This document shows positions 1 to 8,484 of a stretch of DNA of 64,000 nucleotides, in pieces; position 1 is the first letter of the stretch; each line of letters opens with the position of its first letter. The position numbers were made by a program, and so were the translations under genes. Source of the stretch: Dyadobacter sp. CY261 (GTDB taxonomy: Bacteria; Bacteroidota; Bacteroidia; Cytophagales; Spirosomataceae); NCBI RefSeq assembly GCF_021440085.1, contig NZ_JAKCPW010000014.1, forward strand, positions 62,001 to 126,000, written 5' to 3'. A model generated the notes under the pieces. It saw nothing but the letters and a program-made list of their open reading frames with translations, was not told where the DNA came from and did no database searches.

Positions 1-633
1 GAAATCGGGTTCGATGCATTCACGGCAGAGGTTTTGAAGGGCGAGGAACTGACGCGTAAAGTGGCTGAACAGGCTGGCAAAAAGCTGGAATACTTCCGGT
101 TTCCGTTTAATGGAATGGGAAAAGACAGCGCCGAACAAACGCGCATGCAGAAATTCCTGACGGATCATCATTATATTTCAACACCTTTTACGGTCGAAAG
201 TGAAGATTGGCTTTACACCCAGCTTTATGAAAAAGCCTTGAAGGAAGGTAAAATAGAAGAAGCCCGGGCCATTGGCAACCGTTATGTGGATCTCAGCCTG
301 CAACTTTTCGAGTATTTCGATCGTGTAGCACAGGTAGCGGCGAAGAAGCCGGTGAAGCAAATTTATTTGTGTCACGACAACCAGCTGAATACCGATTATC
401 TGCCGGTTCTAGTTCACAAATTGAGAGAAAAGCAATACCGGTTCATTAGTTTACAGGAAGCAATGGCCGATCCGGCTTATCAACTTCCCCTGCGGTATTA
501 TGGAAACGCAGGTTTTTCCTGGATTTACCGTTGGATAGAGAATGTCGATAACCGTCGCTCGCTTATGCGGATAGAACCCGTTGATAAGAAAGCTCAGCAG
601 GCTTACGAGGCGATGACGAAAGGCAATAAATAG
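1..633 (+). CDS. Polysaccharide deacetylase family protein, C-terminal part (truncated by window edge)
   Basis: The reading frame is open from base 1 and runs to the stop at 631-633, so only the C-terminal ~210 residues are present. A TTG at 34 is not a credible start, because the frame continues upstream without a stop. The visible part has FRFPFNGMGKD, like the conserved substrate-groove strand of NodB-type deacetylases (usually RxPxG), and IYLCHDNQLNTDYLPVLV, where the late active-site histidine of this fold is expected. The metal-binding N-terminal motifs lie outside the window. These enzymes remove N-acetyl groups from cell-wall or exported polysaccharides. The substrate cannot be told. 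Family assignment is fairly sure, exact role is not. Confidence 0.7.
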   Translation, partial: EIGFDAFTAEVLKGEELTRKVAEQAGKKLEYFRFPFNGMGKDSAEQTRMQKFLTDHHYISTPFTVESEDWLYTQLYEKALKEGKIEEARAIGNRYVDLSLQLFEYFDRVAQVAAKKPVKQIYLCHDNQLNTDYLPVLVHKLREKQYRFISLQEAMADPAYQLPLRYYGNAGFSWIYRWIENVDNRRSLMRIEPVDKKAQQAYEAMTKGNK

Positions 634-643
634 GCAAAGTAAA

Positions 644-671
644 AAAGCACGTCTCTTGTTGAGCGTGCTTT
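644..671 (-). terminator. Intrinsic terminator of the cold-shock gene
   Basis: AAAGCACG (644-651) and CGTGCTTT (664-671) form an 8-bp stem. Read on the minus strand it is followed by a run of T, placing it just downstream of the cold-shock gene. It can also stop transcription of the plus-strand deacetylase. Confidence 0.8.
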
Positions 672-696
672 CGAAATGTCCCTATTATGACTAAAC

Positions 697-888
697 TTAG
701 ATAACGCGAACGTTAACTGCGTTCAGGCCTTTTTTTCCATTTTCTACTTCGTAGGATACTTTGTCGTTTTCACGAATGTCGTCCTGAAGACCTGAAACGT
801 GAACAAAAATGTCTTTCTCTCCATTTGATGGAGAAATGAATCCGTATCCTTTTGATTCATTGAAAAACTTAACTGTACCTTCTGCCAT
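697..888 (-). CDS. Cold-shock domain protein (CspA family)
   Basis: A 63-residue OB-fold protein that binds single-stranded RNA or DNA. RNP1 (KGYGFIS, about residues 13-19) and RNP2 (DIFVHVS, about 26-32) are both intact, and the length is normal for the family. Such proteins act as cytoplasmic RNA chaperones. Although called cold-shock proteins, many are expressed constitutively. It is monocistronic, with its own promoter (917-946) and terminator (644-671), and faces against the upstream deacetylase. The start at 888 is the only ATG giving a complete domain (MAEGTVKFFN). Confidence 0.95.
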   Translation of the reverse strand: MAEGTVKFFNESKGYGFISPSNGEKDIFVHVSGLQDDIRENDKVSYEVENGKKGLNAVNVRVI

Positions 889-916
889 TAGTATTGCTCT
901 TATATTTTGTAAAAAC

Positions 917-946
917 CAAATTTAGATATAAAAAGGAAATTTGCAA
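917..946 (-). promoter_or_regulatory. Bacteroidota-type promoter of the cold-shock gene
   Basis: On the minus strand a TAAATTTG (917-924) fits the -7 consensus TAnnTTTG, and a TTG (944-946) lies exactly 19 bases upstream of it as the -33 element. Predicted transcription starts about 20 bases before the ATG, so the leader is short. Confidence 0.6.
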
Positions 947-1002
947 TATTAAAGTTTAGGTTGATTAGAATAATTCCAAAATGTCAGAAAGCATTTAATT
1001 CC

Positions 1003-1974
1003 ATGCCCTTAGTTTATCTTGAGAAGAAAATATCACCTAATTGGCTCCCTAATGGGCATTTTCAGAGCATTTATCCTGCGCTTTTCCGGCAGGTAAATGG
1101 TATAAAATATTTTCGTGAAAAAATTGTAACTCCCGATGATGACTTTCTGAATCTGGACTGGTCTTACGCCGAAAATGAAGGTGCAAAGCCGCTGGTAATC
1201 CTCTCGCACGGGCTCGAAGGAAACAGCACGCGCCAGTACATCACGGGGATGGTTAAAATCCTGAACCGCCACGGATTCGATTGTCTCGCCTGGAATTTCA
1301 GGAGTTGCGGCGGCGAAATGAACCAGACAGCCCGGTTTTACCACAGCGGTGCCACAGAAGATCTCGACGCCGTGATTCAATACGCTTTCAAAAAAGGTTA
1401 TACCGACATCCGGCTGATGGGTTTCAGCCTTGGCGGTAACCTTACATTGAAGTACCTCGGAGAGACGGGGCGCAACACCGACGGCCGCATAAAAGGGGCG
1501 ATGGTATTCAGCGTGCCAATGGACTTGAAAGCATGCAGCCTGGCCATTATCGAGCCTCGTAATCAGATATATATGCGCCGTTTTTTGAATACATTAAAAC
1601 CAAAAGTGGTGGAAAAGGCGCGGGTTTTCCCGGAGAGGATCAGTCTCGACGATCACCGGCTGGTGAAGACGCTGTATGATTTTGATCATATCTACACATC
1701 ACGTTTACACGGCTTCGATGGGGCGGATCACTACTACGCGCAATGCAGTTCCATGCACTTTGTGGAATCCATCGCAGTTCCCACGATGATCGTCAATGCG
1801 GAAAATGACCCGATTGTTCCTTTCAAAAGCTTGCCCATAGACATCATCCGTTCGCACACACACGTCTCACTTCTGGCTACGAAAGATGGCGGCCATTGCG
1901 GATTCCGCCCGGCCCAACTCATGGACGAATTCTACTGGTCGGAGAAGCAGGCCGTCCGGTTTTTGACACTTTAA
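1003..1974 (+). CDS. YheT-like alpha/beta hydrolase
   Basis: A 323-residue alpha/beta hydrolase of the YheT/EMB8 group, predicted cytoplasmic esterase of unknown substrate. The oxyanion region HGLEG is followed by the nucleophile elbow GFSLGG (Ser142), the acid in NAENDPIVP (Asp269) and the histidine in GGHCGF (His298), so the triad is complete. NWLPNGHFQSIYP near the N-terminus is a signature of the group. The frame extends back to a TTG at 961, but the ATG at 1003 gives the normal family N-terminus (MPLVYLEKK). It stands alone between the divergent cold-shock gene and the serine genes. Confidence 0.85.
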   Translation: MPLVYLEKKISPNWLPNGHFQSIYPALFRQVNGIKYFREKIVTPDDDFLNLDWSYAENEGAKPLVILSHGLEGNSTRQYITGMVKILNRHGFDCLAWNFRSCGGEMNQTARFYHSGATEDLDAVIQYAFKKGYTDIRLMGFSLGGNLTLKYLGETGRNTDGRIKGAMVFSVPMDLKACSLAIIEPRNQIYMRRFLNTLKPKVVEKARVFPERISLDDHRLVKTLYDFDHIYTSRLHGFDGADHYYAQCSSMHFVESIAVPTMIVNAENDPIVPFKSLPIDIIRSHTHVSLLATKDGGHCGFRPAQLMDEFYWSEKQAVRFLTL

Positions 1975-2130
1975 AAACGGGTCTTAAACAACTCGTGACC
2001 ATTTCGCAGGCAACTCCTGACGCTTTATCTGACCATTCCCGATATTTTCGACCCCTCTCGAATAGCACACGGTCAGAATTAAAACTGTTCCAAACATTAT
2101 TTTGTTAGTGTCATATACCAACAGATTTGG

Positions 2131-2138
2131 TAATTTTG
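2131..2138 (+). promoter_or_regulatory. Possible -7 element for the serine biosynthesis genes
   Basis: TAATTTTG fits the TAnnTTTG consensus and lies 79 bases before the start of the SerB-SerA gene. The best upstream TTTG (2101-2104) is 26 bases away, further than usual, so the assignment is weak. No other ORF occupies 1975-2216. Confidence 0.35.
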
Positions 2139-2216
2139 TGGCCTGTTTCAGACAGGTCGGACCCTTACAGATAAAAATTACGTCAACTCGATCATTTTTC
2201 AGTCATTTTCTGCTTC

Positions 2217-4124
2217 ATGTCCACATTAACTCTCAATCCACCACCGTACATTATCATTGATTTCGACAGCACATTCACGAAAGTGGAAGGGCTCGACGAA
2301 TTGGCCGCGATCGCTCTTAAAGGGCATCCGGAGCGTGATCAGATTGTTCAGAAGATTTCTGACCTGACCAACATGGGTATGAATGGCGAAATGTCGTTTG
2401 CGGATGGTCTGCGCCAGCGAATTGCCTTGCTGAAGGCCAACCGTTCGCACATTGAGGAACTGGTTTCTTTCCTGAGAACCAAGGTTTCGGATTCGTTCAA
2501 GCGGAATACGCAGTTTTTAACGGAGAATGCGGAGCAGATTTTTATCGTTTCCAGCGGATTTAAGGAGTTTATCGTCCCCGTTGTAACAGAGCTGGGCATC
2601 CTGGCTGATCATGTGTATGCCAATGAGTTCAATTTTGATGAGGACGGGAATATTGTGGGGATCGATGAGGAAAACGTATTGTCAATGGATGGCGGGAAGA
2701 TCAAAATCCTTTCCGCGCTGAATTTATCCGGCGATGTTTATGCTATCGGTGATGGCTATACCGACTACGAGTTAAAGGCATCCGGCCTGGCCAACCGTTT
2801 TTATGCATTTACCGAAAACGTCGAACGTCCTAGAGTAACCGCCGTGGCGGATCATATTGCCACTTCTTTCGATGATTTTCTTTTTGATAATAAATTAAGC
2901 AGAAGTCAGTCTTATCCGAAAAGCAGGATCAAGGTATTGCTTCTTGAAAACGTTCACCCGGTTGCCCGCAAGGCATTCGAGTCGGAAGGTTTTAATGTAG
3001 AATTTGTAAAGGGTGCCCTGGATGAGGACGAGCTTTGCGAACGCATCAAGGACGTGTCCATTATCGGTATTCGTTCCAAAACGACCATTACCAAACGCGT
3101 ACTCGAACATGCCAATCGTCTGATGGCGATCGGGGCATTTTGTATCGGTACAAACCAGATCGACCTGGACGAGGCTGCGAAAAAAGGTATTGCGGTATTC
3201 AATGCGCCATATAGCAACACCCGTTCCGTAGTTGAACTGGCTGTGGGCGAAATGATTCTGCTGATCCGTAATATCGTTGGTAAAAGCAACTCTATGCATA
3301 ATGGTATCTGGGACAAATCTGCAAACGGAAGCTTCGAAATCCGTGGCAAGAAACTGGGTATGGTAGGTTATGGCAGCATCGGAACGCAGCTTTCCGTGGT
3401 TGCGGAAGCACTGGGTATGGATGTGTATTTCTATGATGCAGTTGAAAAACTGTCTATCGGAAACGCCAAGAAAGTAAGCACACTGGAAGAGCTGCTAGCG
3501 ATGTCCGACGTACTGAGTTTGCACGTGGATGGCCGTAAGGAAAACAGTAACATGATTGGCAAACGCGAGTTTGATCTCATGAAAGACGGCGTGATTTTCC
3601 TGAACCTCTCACGAGGGCACGTGGTCGATATCAAAGCCCTTGCCGACGCCGTGAAAAGCGGAAAGGTAGCCGGTGCGGGTGTCGATGTATTCCCTAAGGA
3701 GCCGAAAACCAACGATGAAATGTTCGAAAGCGAGCTGCTGGGATTACCGAACGTAATCCTGACGCCGCATATTGGCGGGAGCACCGAGGAAGCACAGGAA
3801 AATATCGGTCATTTCGTGCCTTCCAAATTGCTGGAATTCATGAATAACGGTAGTTCGTACGGCAGCGTAAACTTCCCTGAGGTGCAATTGCCGAAGCTGA
3901 AAGACTCTCACCGTTTGCTGCACATCCACGCGAACGTACCGGGAGTGCTGGCAAAACTTAACCAGATCTTTGCGAAAAACAATATTAATATTACCGGCCA
4001 GTATCTCAAAACGAATGAGCATATCGGCTATGTAATCGTCGATATCGCCAAAGGTTATACAGAGGAATTTATCCAGGAAGTGAAAGAGGTAGAAGGAACG
4101 ATCCGTTTCCGGATGCTTTACTAG
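2217..4124 (+). CDS. serA: Phosphoserine phosphatase / D-3-phosphoglycerate dehydrogenase fusion
   Basis: A 635-residue fusion. Residues 1-~225 are a HAD phosphatase of SerB type: motif I DFDST (Asp15, Asp17), a SerB-like VEGLDELA cap start, motif II VSSG (112-114), motif III lysine (about 161-163) and motif IV GDGYTD (178-183). Residues ~235-560 are a SerA-type NAD-dependent dehydrogenase with the nucleotide loop GYGSIG (384-389) and catalytic TPHIGG (His518). About 560-635 form an ACT domain (HANVPGVLAKLN), the usual site of serine feedback. It would catalyse the first and third steps of serine synthesis from 3-phosphoglycerate. The gene just downstream encodes the second step. All catalytic motifs look intact in both halves. 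Phosphoserine as the phosphatase substrate is inferred from motifs and context. Confidence 0.9.
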   Translation: MSTLTLNPPPYIIIDFDSTFTKVEGLDELAAIALKGHPERDQIVQKISDLTNMGMNGEMSFADGLRQRIALLKANRSHIEELVSFLRTKVSDSFKRNTQFLTENAEQIFIVSSGFKEFIVPVVTELGILADHVYANEFNFDEDGNIVGIDEENVLSMDGGKIKILSALNLSGDVYAIGDGYTDYELKASGLANRFYAFTENVERPRVTAVADHIATSFDDFLFDNKLSRSQSYPKSRIKVLLLENVHPVARKAFESEGFNVEFVKGALDEDELCERIKDVSIIGIRSKTTITKRVLEHANRLMAIGAFCIGTNQIDLDEAAKKGIAVFNAPYSNTRSVVELAVGEMILLIRNIVGKSNSMHNGIWDKSANGSFEIRGKKLGMVGYGSIGTQLSVVAEALGMDVYFYDAVEKLSIGNAKKVSTLEELLAMSDVLSLHVDGRKENSNMIGKREFDLMKDGVIFLNLSRGHVVDIKALADAVKSGKVAGAGVDVFPKEPKTNDEMFESELLGLPNVILTPHIGGSTEEAQENIGHFVPSKLLEFMNNGSSYGSVNFPEVQLPKLKDSHRLLHIHANVPGVLAKLNQIFAKNNINITGQYLKTNEHIGYVIVDIAKGYTEEFIQEVKEVEGTIRFRMLY

Positions 4125-4132
4125 GATTTGGT

Positions 4133-4200
4133 GTGAATGGTCATCTCTGTCAAGGCCGTCCATTCACTCATTTAGTCATTCACTCATTCACTCATTGACC
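4133..4200. repeat. Short tandem 7/8-mer repeat with inverted partner between serA and serC
   Basis: GTGAATGG (4133-4140) is the reverse complement of CCATTCAC (4160-4167). The right side continues as imperfect 7/8-base units of the CATTCACT type up to about 4197. The whole 78-base gap between the two serine genes is filled by this element, which ends directly before the next ATG. Confidence 0.6.
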
Positions 4201-4202
4201 TA

Positions 4203-5276
4203 ATGTCATTAACATTTTTCACTCCGGGGCCTGCACAGTTATACCCGACGTTCGAGCAGCATTTGAAGGCATTCGTCGAAAATCAGCTCGGCTCGATATC
4301 ACACCGCAGCCAACAGTACCGCGATCTGCATAAATTCACCGTAGACCAGCTGCGCACGCTGCTCGATGTACCCGATTCGCACGCTATCCTTTTTCTGGGT
4401 TCGGCATCGGAAGCCTGGGAGCGCATTTTATTCAGCACCGTGGAGCTGGAAAGCTTTCACCTGGTGAACGGCTCGTTTTCCAAGAAGTTTTACGATTACT
4501 CGAATGCATTGAACAAATACGCCCACAAGTTTGAGAAACCAATGGGCGAGGGGTTTACGGCATCCGAAATCGAAGTGCCTGAATATGCTGAATTGATCGC
4601 AACCACGCATAACGAAACCAGTTCAGGTGTGCAAATGCCGGTCGCTGAGATCCATAAATTAAAACAGAGGCATCCCGAGAAGTTTATTGCCGTGGATATG
4701 GTGTCATCAGCGCCTTACCCTGAGCTGGATTACAACCTTGTTGACACAGCGTTTTTTTCGGTTCAAAAGGCATTCGGTTTGCCTGCCGGCCTGGGCGTGT
4801 GGATCGTCAGCGAGCGCTGTCTGAAAAAAGCAGAATACATTCGCAATCAATATTCCATCGGCGCGCACAACGACCTGCCGACGCTGTGGAAGAATGCGCA
4901 GAATAACGAAACACCCGCTACGCCAAATGTGATGGGCATTTACCTGCTCGGCAAAGTCGCTGAGGATTTCAATCGCATCGGAGTGAGCAACATTCGTAAA
5001 GAAACAGAGCATAAAGCTGAATTGCTTTACAAATTTATTGAACAGGCACCTGGCTTTTCATTATTTGTGAAAGACAAAGCAATCCGCTCACAGACAGTGA
5101 TCGTAGCAGATACTATTTCACTTTCGGCGGATATTATCAAGCAAATTAAAACAAAAGGAATGGTTATCGGCAGCGGGTATGGCGCCAACAAGTCTACCCA
5201 GCTTCGTATCGCGAACTTCCCCGCTACATCCGTAGAGGAAACGGAAAGATTGATCTATGAACTAGGCAAGCTCTGA
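4203..5276 (+). CDS. serC: Phosphoserine aminotransferase-like class V aminotransferase
   Basis: A 357-residue PLP enzyme of aminotransferase class V. The N-terminus TPGPAQLYP is the usual start of the SerC/AGAT group, the PLP lysine is in FFSVQKAFG (Lys189), and ETPATPNVMGIYLL and the C-terminal QLRIANFP strand follow in the expected order. It should convert 3-phosphohydroxypyruvate plus glutamate to phosphoserine plus 2-oxoglutarate in the cytoplasm. It lies 78 bases after the SerB-SerA fusion, on the same strand, which supports SerC over alanine-glyoxylate aminotransferase. A strong hairpin terminator follows. The symbol is given on context as well as sequence. Confidence 0.85.
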   Translation: MSLTFFTPGPAQLYPTFEQHLKAFVENQLGSISHRSQQYRDLHKFTVDQLRTLLDVPDSHAILFLGSASEAWERILFSTVELESFHLVNGSFSKKFYDYSNALNKYAHKFEKPMGEGFTASEIEVPEYAELIATTHNETSSGVQMPVAEIHKLKQRHPEKFIAVDMVSSAPYPELDYNLVDTAFFSVQKAFGLPAGLGVWIVSERCLKKAEYIRNQYSIGAHNDLPTLWKNAQNNETPATPNVMGIYLLGKVAEDFNRIGVSNIRKETEHKAELLYKFIEQAPGFSLFVKDKAIRSQTVIVADTISLSADIIKQIKTKGMVIGSGYGANKSTQLRIANFPATSVEETERLIYELGKL

Positions 5277-5305
5277 AAAAATAGTTCTTGTAGAATAGTG
5301 TTACC

Positions 5306-5350
5306 AAAGGGGTGTCTGAACGTACAAATGTTCGGGCACCCTTTTCTTTT
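5306..5350 (+). terminator. Intrinsic terminator after serC
   Basis: AAAGGGGTGTCTGAAC (5306-5321) pairs with GTTCGGGCACCCTTTT (5330-5345) along 16 bases, three of them G-U, with an 8-base loop and a following CTTTT. It overlaps the TTG start of the longest frame of the next gene, which is why the ATG at 5355 is preferred there. Confidence 0.85.
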
Positions 5351-5354
5351 CAGC

Positions 5355-6263
5355 ATGAAGCGGAACGACATTCTCTGGAAATCGATACTGGAAGACATTT
5401 TTGACGATTTTCTCCGGTTCTTCTTTCCCAACGCGGACACATTATTTGATCTCGAACGAGGATTCGAATACCTGGATCAGGAGCTCGACCAGCTTTTCCC
5501 GCCGGTAAGTGACGCGTGCGCTACCAGGTATGTGGATAAGCTGGTAAAGGTTTACTGTCGGTCCGGTGCGGAAGCCTGGTTACTTGTACACATTGAAGTA
5601 CAAGGTTACCGCGACGATACTTTCGCTGACCGGATGTTTACCTATTATTACCGCATTTGGGACAAGTACCGTAAGCCCACTACCGCCTTCGCCATACTGA
5701 CGGACGACTGTAAACATTACCTGCCCTACCAGTTTGAGCAAGCATGCCTGGGCACCAGCTTATGTTTTAAGTTTAACAGTTTTAAAGTGCTGGATCAATC
5801 GGAGGAAGTATTGTCGGAAAGTGATAATCCCTTCGCCCAGGCTGTGCTGATTACGAAGACAGCGCTCATCGGGAAAAGGCTTTCGGTAGAGGAGCTTTAC
5901 CGTTTGAAAATTCAGTTGGCTAAAAGGCTTTTAAACCGTAATATTCCTAAATGGAAGATTGGAAGGTTAATGAATTTTTTGCAGTTTTATGTGAGGTTGG
6001 GAAACAGAGAACTGGATGTAGAATTTGATTTAGAAATAGATAGGGTGGTTGATCAAAACAAAATTCCTATGACATTTGAAGAAACTATTTTGATGATCGT
6101 AAAAGAGGAAGGATTGGAACAGGGAATATCGCAGGAACGCCTTGCTCGCAATACCGCCTTCGTCCGAAATCTCCTATGCGAAACGAAATTTAGCCAGAAG
6201 GAAATAGCCAGGCTGGTGGGCGTCACTGTCGCATTTGTAAGGGAAGTAAAGCGAAAATTATAG
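5355..6263 (+). CDS. Rpn-family PD-(D/E)XK nuclease-like protein
   Basis: A 302-residue protein of the recombination-promoting nuclease / PDDEXK transposase-like family. LVHIEVQGYRD carries the E-x-Q variant of the PD-(D/E)XK core, preceded by FDLERGFEYLDQEL and followed by TYYYRIWDKY and PTTAFAILTDD, all typical of the group. The last ~60 residues are charged, with a short helix-turn-helix-like QKEIARLVGVTVAFVREVKRK. Family members related to E. coli RpnA are DNA endonucleases, but no mobile-element ends are visible here. The frame opens at a TTG (5298) inside the upstream terminator; the ATG at 5355 (MKRNDILWKS) is the real start. It has its own terminator at 6288. Confidence 0.75.
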   Translation: MKRNDILWKSILEDIFDDFLRFFFPNADTLFDLERGFEYLDQELDQLFPPVSDACATRYVDKLVKVYCRSGAEAWLLVHIEVQGYRDDTFADRMFTYYYRIWDKYRKPTTAFAILTDDCKHYLPYQFEQACLGTSLCFKFNSFKVLDQSEEVLSESDNPFAQAVLITKTALIGKRLSVEELYRLKIQLAKRLLNRNIPKWKIGRLMNFLQFYVRLGNRELDVEFDLEIDRVVDQNKIPMTFEETILMIVKEEGLEQGISQERLARNTAFVRNLLCETKFSQKEIARLVGVTVAFVREVKRKL

Positions 6264-6287
6264 TAATAGAAATATGATAAGTTAGCT

Positions 6288-6312
6288 AAGCTGCCCCAGA
6301 AGGCAGCTTTTT
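6288..6312 (+). terminator. Intrinsic terminator after the Rpn-like gene
   Basis: AAGCTGCC (6288-6295) and GGCAGCTT (6302-6309) form a perfect 8-bp stem with a 6-base loop followed by TTT. It separates the Rpn-like gene from PUL 1. Confidence 0.85.
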
Positions 6313-6413
6313 GCATAAATAGCAAAAGCCGGACTACGATAGCCGGTGACCTCAATAGTATTTTAAGTATAAATTTTTAGCTTTATGCTTTCTTACGAAA
6401 ACATAAAGACGCG

Positions 6414-7031
6414 GTGATTCATATTGCTACCTCAACGGGCGATACCAGGGACTATGAGCTATGGCAGCGGATTCGCATGGGTGATGAAATGGCCTTCACT
6501 GCGATTTTCGAAAAATACCACCGCACACTTTACAATTACGGCAGCAAGCTCTCGACAAACTCTTCATTGGTGGAAGACGCGATCCAGGATGTGTTTATCG
6601 ATATCTGGCGGCTGCGTGCGAACCTCACCCAAAACGTTATTTCGGTTAAATTCTATCTCTACCGCGCATTGCGCCGACGTATCCACGTGGCGCTCGACAA
6701 ATTTCCTTCCATGGAGGAAATAAGCGAGCTCGACGACGAGGAGATGCCCGCGAACCATACCCATTCCGAAGCGGTCCTGATCGAGATGGAATCATCTTCC
6801 ATGCGGGCACAGCGCATTCACGAGTTGCTCAATCAACTTCCCGAGCGGCAGCTTGAAGCACTCACGCTTCGCTATTTCGACGATTTCAGCATTGAGGAGA
6901 TCGCCGAAATTATGGGCGTCAATGAAAAATCTGTCCGTAATTTTATTTACAAAGCAATTACTTCCCTTCGCCAGAGCCGGGAGATTCTGCTTGTTTCTTC
7001 CCTGATTCTCTGGTTGTTACTATTTTTTTAA
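6414..7031 (+). CDS. ECF RNA polymerase sigma factor of PUL 1
   Basis: A 205-residue ECF sigma-70 factor. Sigma2 is about residues 18-90 (AFTAIFEKYHRTLYNYG, then DAIQDVFIDIWR), and sigma4 about 130-190 (LPERQLEALTLRYFDDFSI with the EEIAEIMGVNEKSVRNFIYK helix-turn-helix). It should direct transcription of the adjacent SusC/SusD operon when released from the FecR-type anti-sigma encoded next. The likely start is GTG 6414; the next in-frame ATG would remove part of sigma2. The protein ends in an uncharged hydrophobic tail of about 16 residues (EILLVSSLILWLLLFF), also seen in the other two ECF factors of this window. Confidence 0.92.
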   Translation: MIHIATSTGDTRDYELWQRIRMGDEMAFTAIFEKYHRTLYNYGSKLSTNSSLVEDAIQDVFIDIWRLRANLTQNVISVKFYLYRALRRRIHVALDKFPSMEEISELDDEEMPANHTHSEAVLIEMESSSMRAQRIHELLNQLPERQLEALTLRYFDDFSIEEIAEIMGVNEKSVRNFIYKAITSLRQSREILLVSSLILWLLLFF

Positions 7032-7123
7032 AATATTTCTTCAAAAAGTTTCATTTTGAAGAGGTCATTTCTGCATTTCGTCGCTCTTTACTATTGAACG
7101 ACGATAACTGCATCCCGCGAACA

Positions 7124-8269
7124 ATGAAGCATGATCCTTATTCTCTGACCGAACTGATCAGAAATGAAGAGTTTATCGCATGGGTAATGCATCCCGACGA
7201 GCTCAGCGACCGCAAATGGCAGGCCTTCCTGGAAAAACACCCGGGAAAGCGCAGTACGGTTGAGTCCGCTCGGGAGTACGTCATCTTGCTGGCGAAGGAT
7301 ACGGGAAGGCACCAACCAGATCAGAAGCAGAGCGACAGGATGTGGAGTGTTGTAGAAAGCCATATGCGCGACGATGCCCAGAAAACGGCGGAACCCGAGA
7401 AAGTGCCGGTTCTCAGGGTCACACACAGGCACGGGTGGCGTTGGATGAGGGTAGCTGCCTCGGCGGCATTGATCCTGAGCATTGGCTCGGTAAGTTACTG
7501 GTTTTACTACAAAAAAGCCGATGGGCCGTTGCGGGAAGCAGCTGCGCGCGAAAGCACCAAAATACCCTATACAATCCAAAAATATAATGATACCGACATG
7601 CCGATGACAGTTCTGTTGCAAGATGGAAGCTCGGTGGTGCTGCAACCCGGCGGAAGACTGAGTTACTCGGAGGGAGAAAATAAAAAGCGCAGGGAAGTTA
7701 CATTGACAGGCAAGGCCTTTTTTGAAATCGTTAAAAACAAGCAGAGGCCTTTCTTGGTATACAGTTACGGCTTGGCGACGAAGGTGCTCGGTACCAGTTT
7801 CATGATTGACGCGACGTCCGAAAACAAGGATATCAAAGTAGAAGTCAGGACGGGTACAGTTTCAGTTTTTTCCATTAATAATCTTGACAAAACCCAAAAA
7901 GAAGCTGTTTTGGACAAACCCGAGCTGGAAGGCATTACGCTGAAACACGACGAAAGGATCGCATTTTCAAAAGAGAGCGGCAAGATCGTTCAGCTATCGG
8001 CACCGATTGCCGCGGCGTCGGATAAGGATGTTTCAAAACAACACTTTGTATTTGATGAAACGCCGGTTTCGGAAGTATTCCGGCTCCTGGAAAGCGCCTA
8101 CAACGTCCGGATCGTGTACGACCGGGAAAAGATGGGCAGTTGCCCGCTGAATGCGACTTTGATCGGGCAGCCTTTGAGGGAAAAGCTCGAAGTGATCTGC
8201 AATGCGCTCGATGCGCAGTACGAAATGGCCGATAACCAGATAACGATCCTGGGAAAAGGATGTAAGTAG
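7124..8269 (+). CDS. FecR-family anti-sigma factor of PUL 1
   Basis: A 381-residue single-span inner-membrane anti-sigma regulator. A cytoplasmic N-terminal domain of about 110 residues is followed by one membrane segment (RVAASAALILSIGSVSYWFYY, about 115-135), the periplasmic FecR domain (TVLLQDGSSVVLQPGGRLSY through KVLGTSFMIDA) and a C-terminal DUF4974-type domain (VFDETPVSEVFRLLESAYNV). It would receive the signal from the SusC N-terminal STN domain and release the sigma factor. The frame reaches back to a TTG at 7094, but ATG 7124 gives a normal N-terminus. The gap to the sigma gene is 92 bases. Confidence 0.9.
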   Translation: MKHDPYSLTELIRNEEFIAWVMHPDELSDRKWQAFLEKHPGKRSTVESAREYVILLAKDTGRHQPDQKQSDRMWSVVESHMRDDAQKTAEPEKVPVLRVTHRHGWRWMRVAASAALILSIGSVSYWFYYKKADGPLREAAARESTKIPYTIQKYNDTDMPMTVLLQDGSSVVLQPGGRLSYSEGENKKRREVTLTGKAFFEIVKNKQRPFLVYSYGLATKVLGTSFMIDATSENKDIKVEVRTGTVSVFSINNLDKTQKEAVLDKPELEGITLKHDERIAFSKESGKIVQLSAPIAAASDKDVSKQHFVFDETPVSEVFRLLESAYNVRIVYDREKMGSCPLNATLIGQPLREKLEVICNALDAQYEMADNQITILGKGCK

Positions 8270-8347
8270 TTTTGACCCGACATATCAACAATGCCTTAAA
8301 ACGCCGCCTATGACGTAACGTTACCCTATTGCCTAAAAATAAAAAAA

Positions 8348-8375
8348 GACCAGCCATGTTCCAGCATGACTGATC
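8348..8375 (+). promoter_or_regulatory. Leader hairpin upstream of susC (PUL 1)
   Basis: CAGCCATG (8351-8358) pairs with CATGACTG (8365-8372) with one mismatch, closed further by GA/TC, with apical sequence ATGTTCCAGCAT. A second stem, CATCCATT/AATGGATG (8409-8416 and 8422-8429), follows. Both lie in the 215-base gap between FecR and SusC. A hairpin with a very similar apex occurs at the same place in PUL 2. Confidence 0.5.
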
Positions 8376-8484
8376 CTGAATTCCCCTCAGTAACGGACAT
8401 TACTGCAACATCCATTTGGACAATGGATGAACCGGGGAAGATTTCGTTGAATAATCTCCTTAAACAACAAATTCATTCAAAAAT

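Noticed and set aside
5298..5354. TTG start for the Rpn-like protein
   Set aside because: It lies next to and within the terminator hairpin of serC; ATG 5355 gives a normal family start.
5355..6263. Transposon carrying the Rpn-like gene
   Set aside because: No terminal inverted repeats or target-site duplications could be seen on either side.
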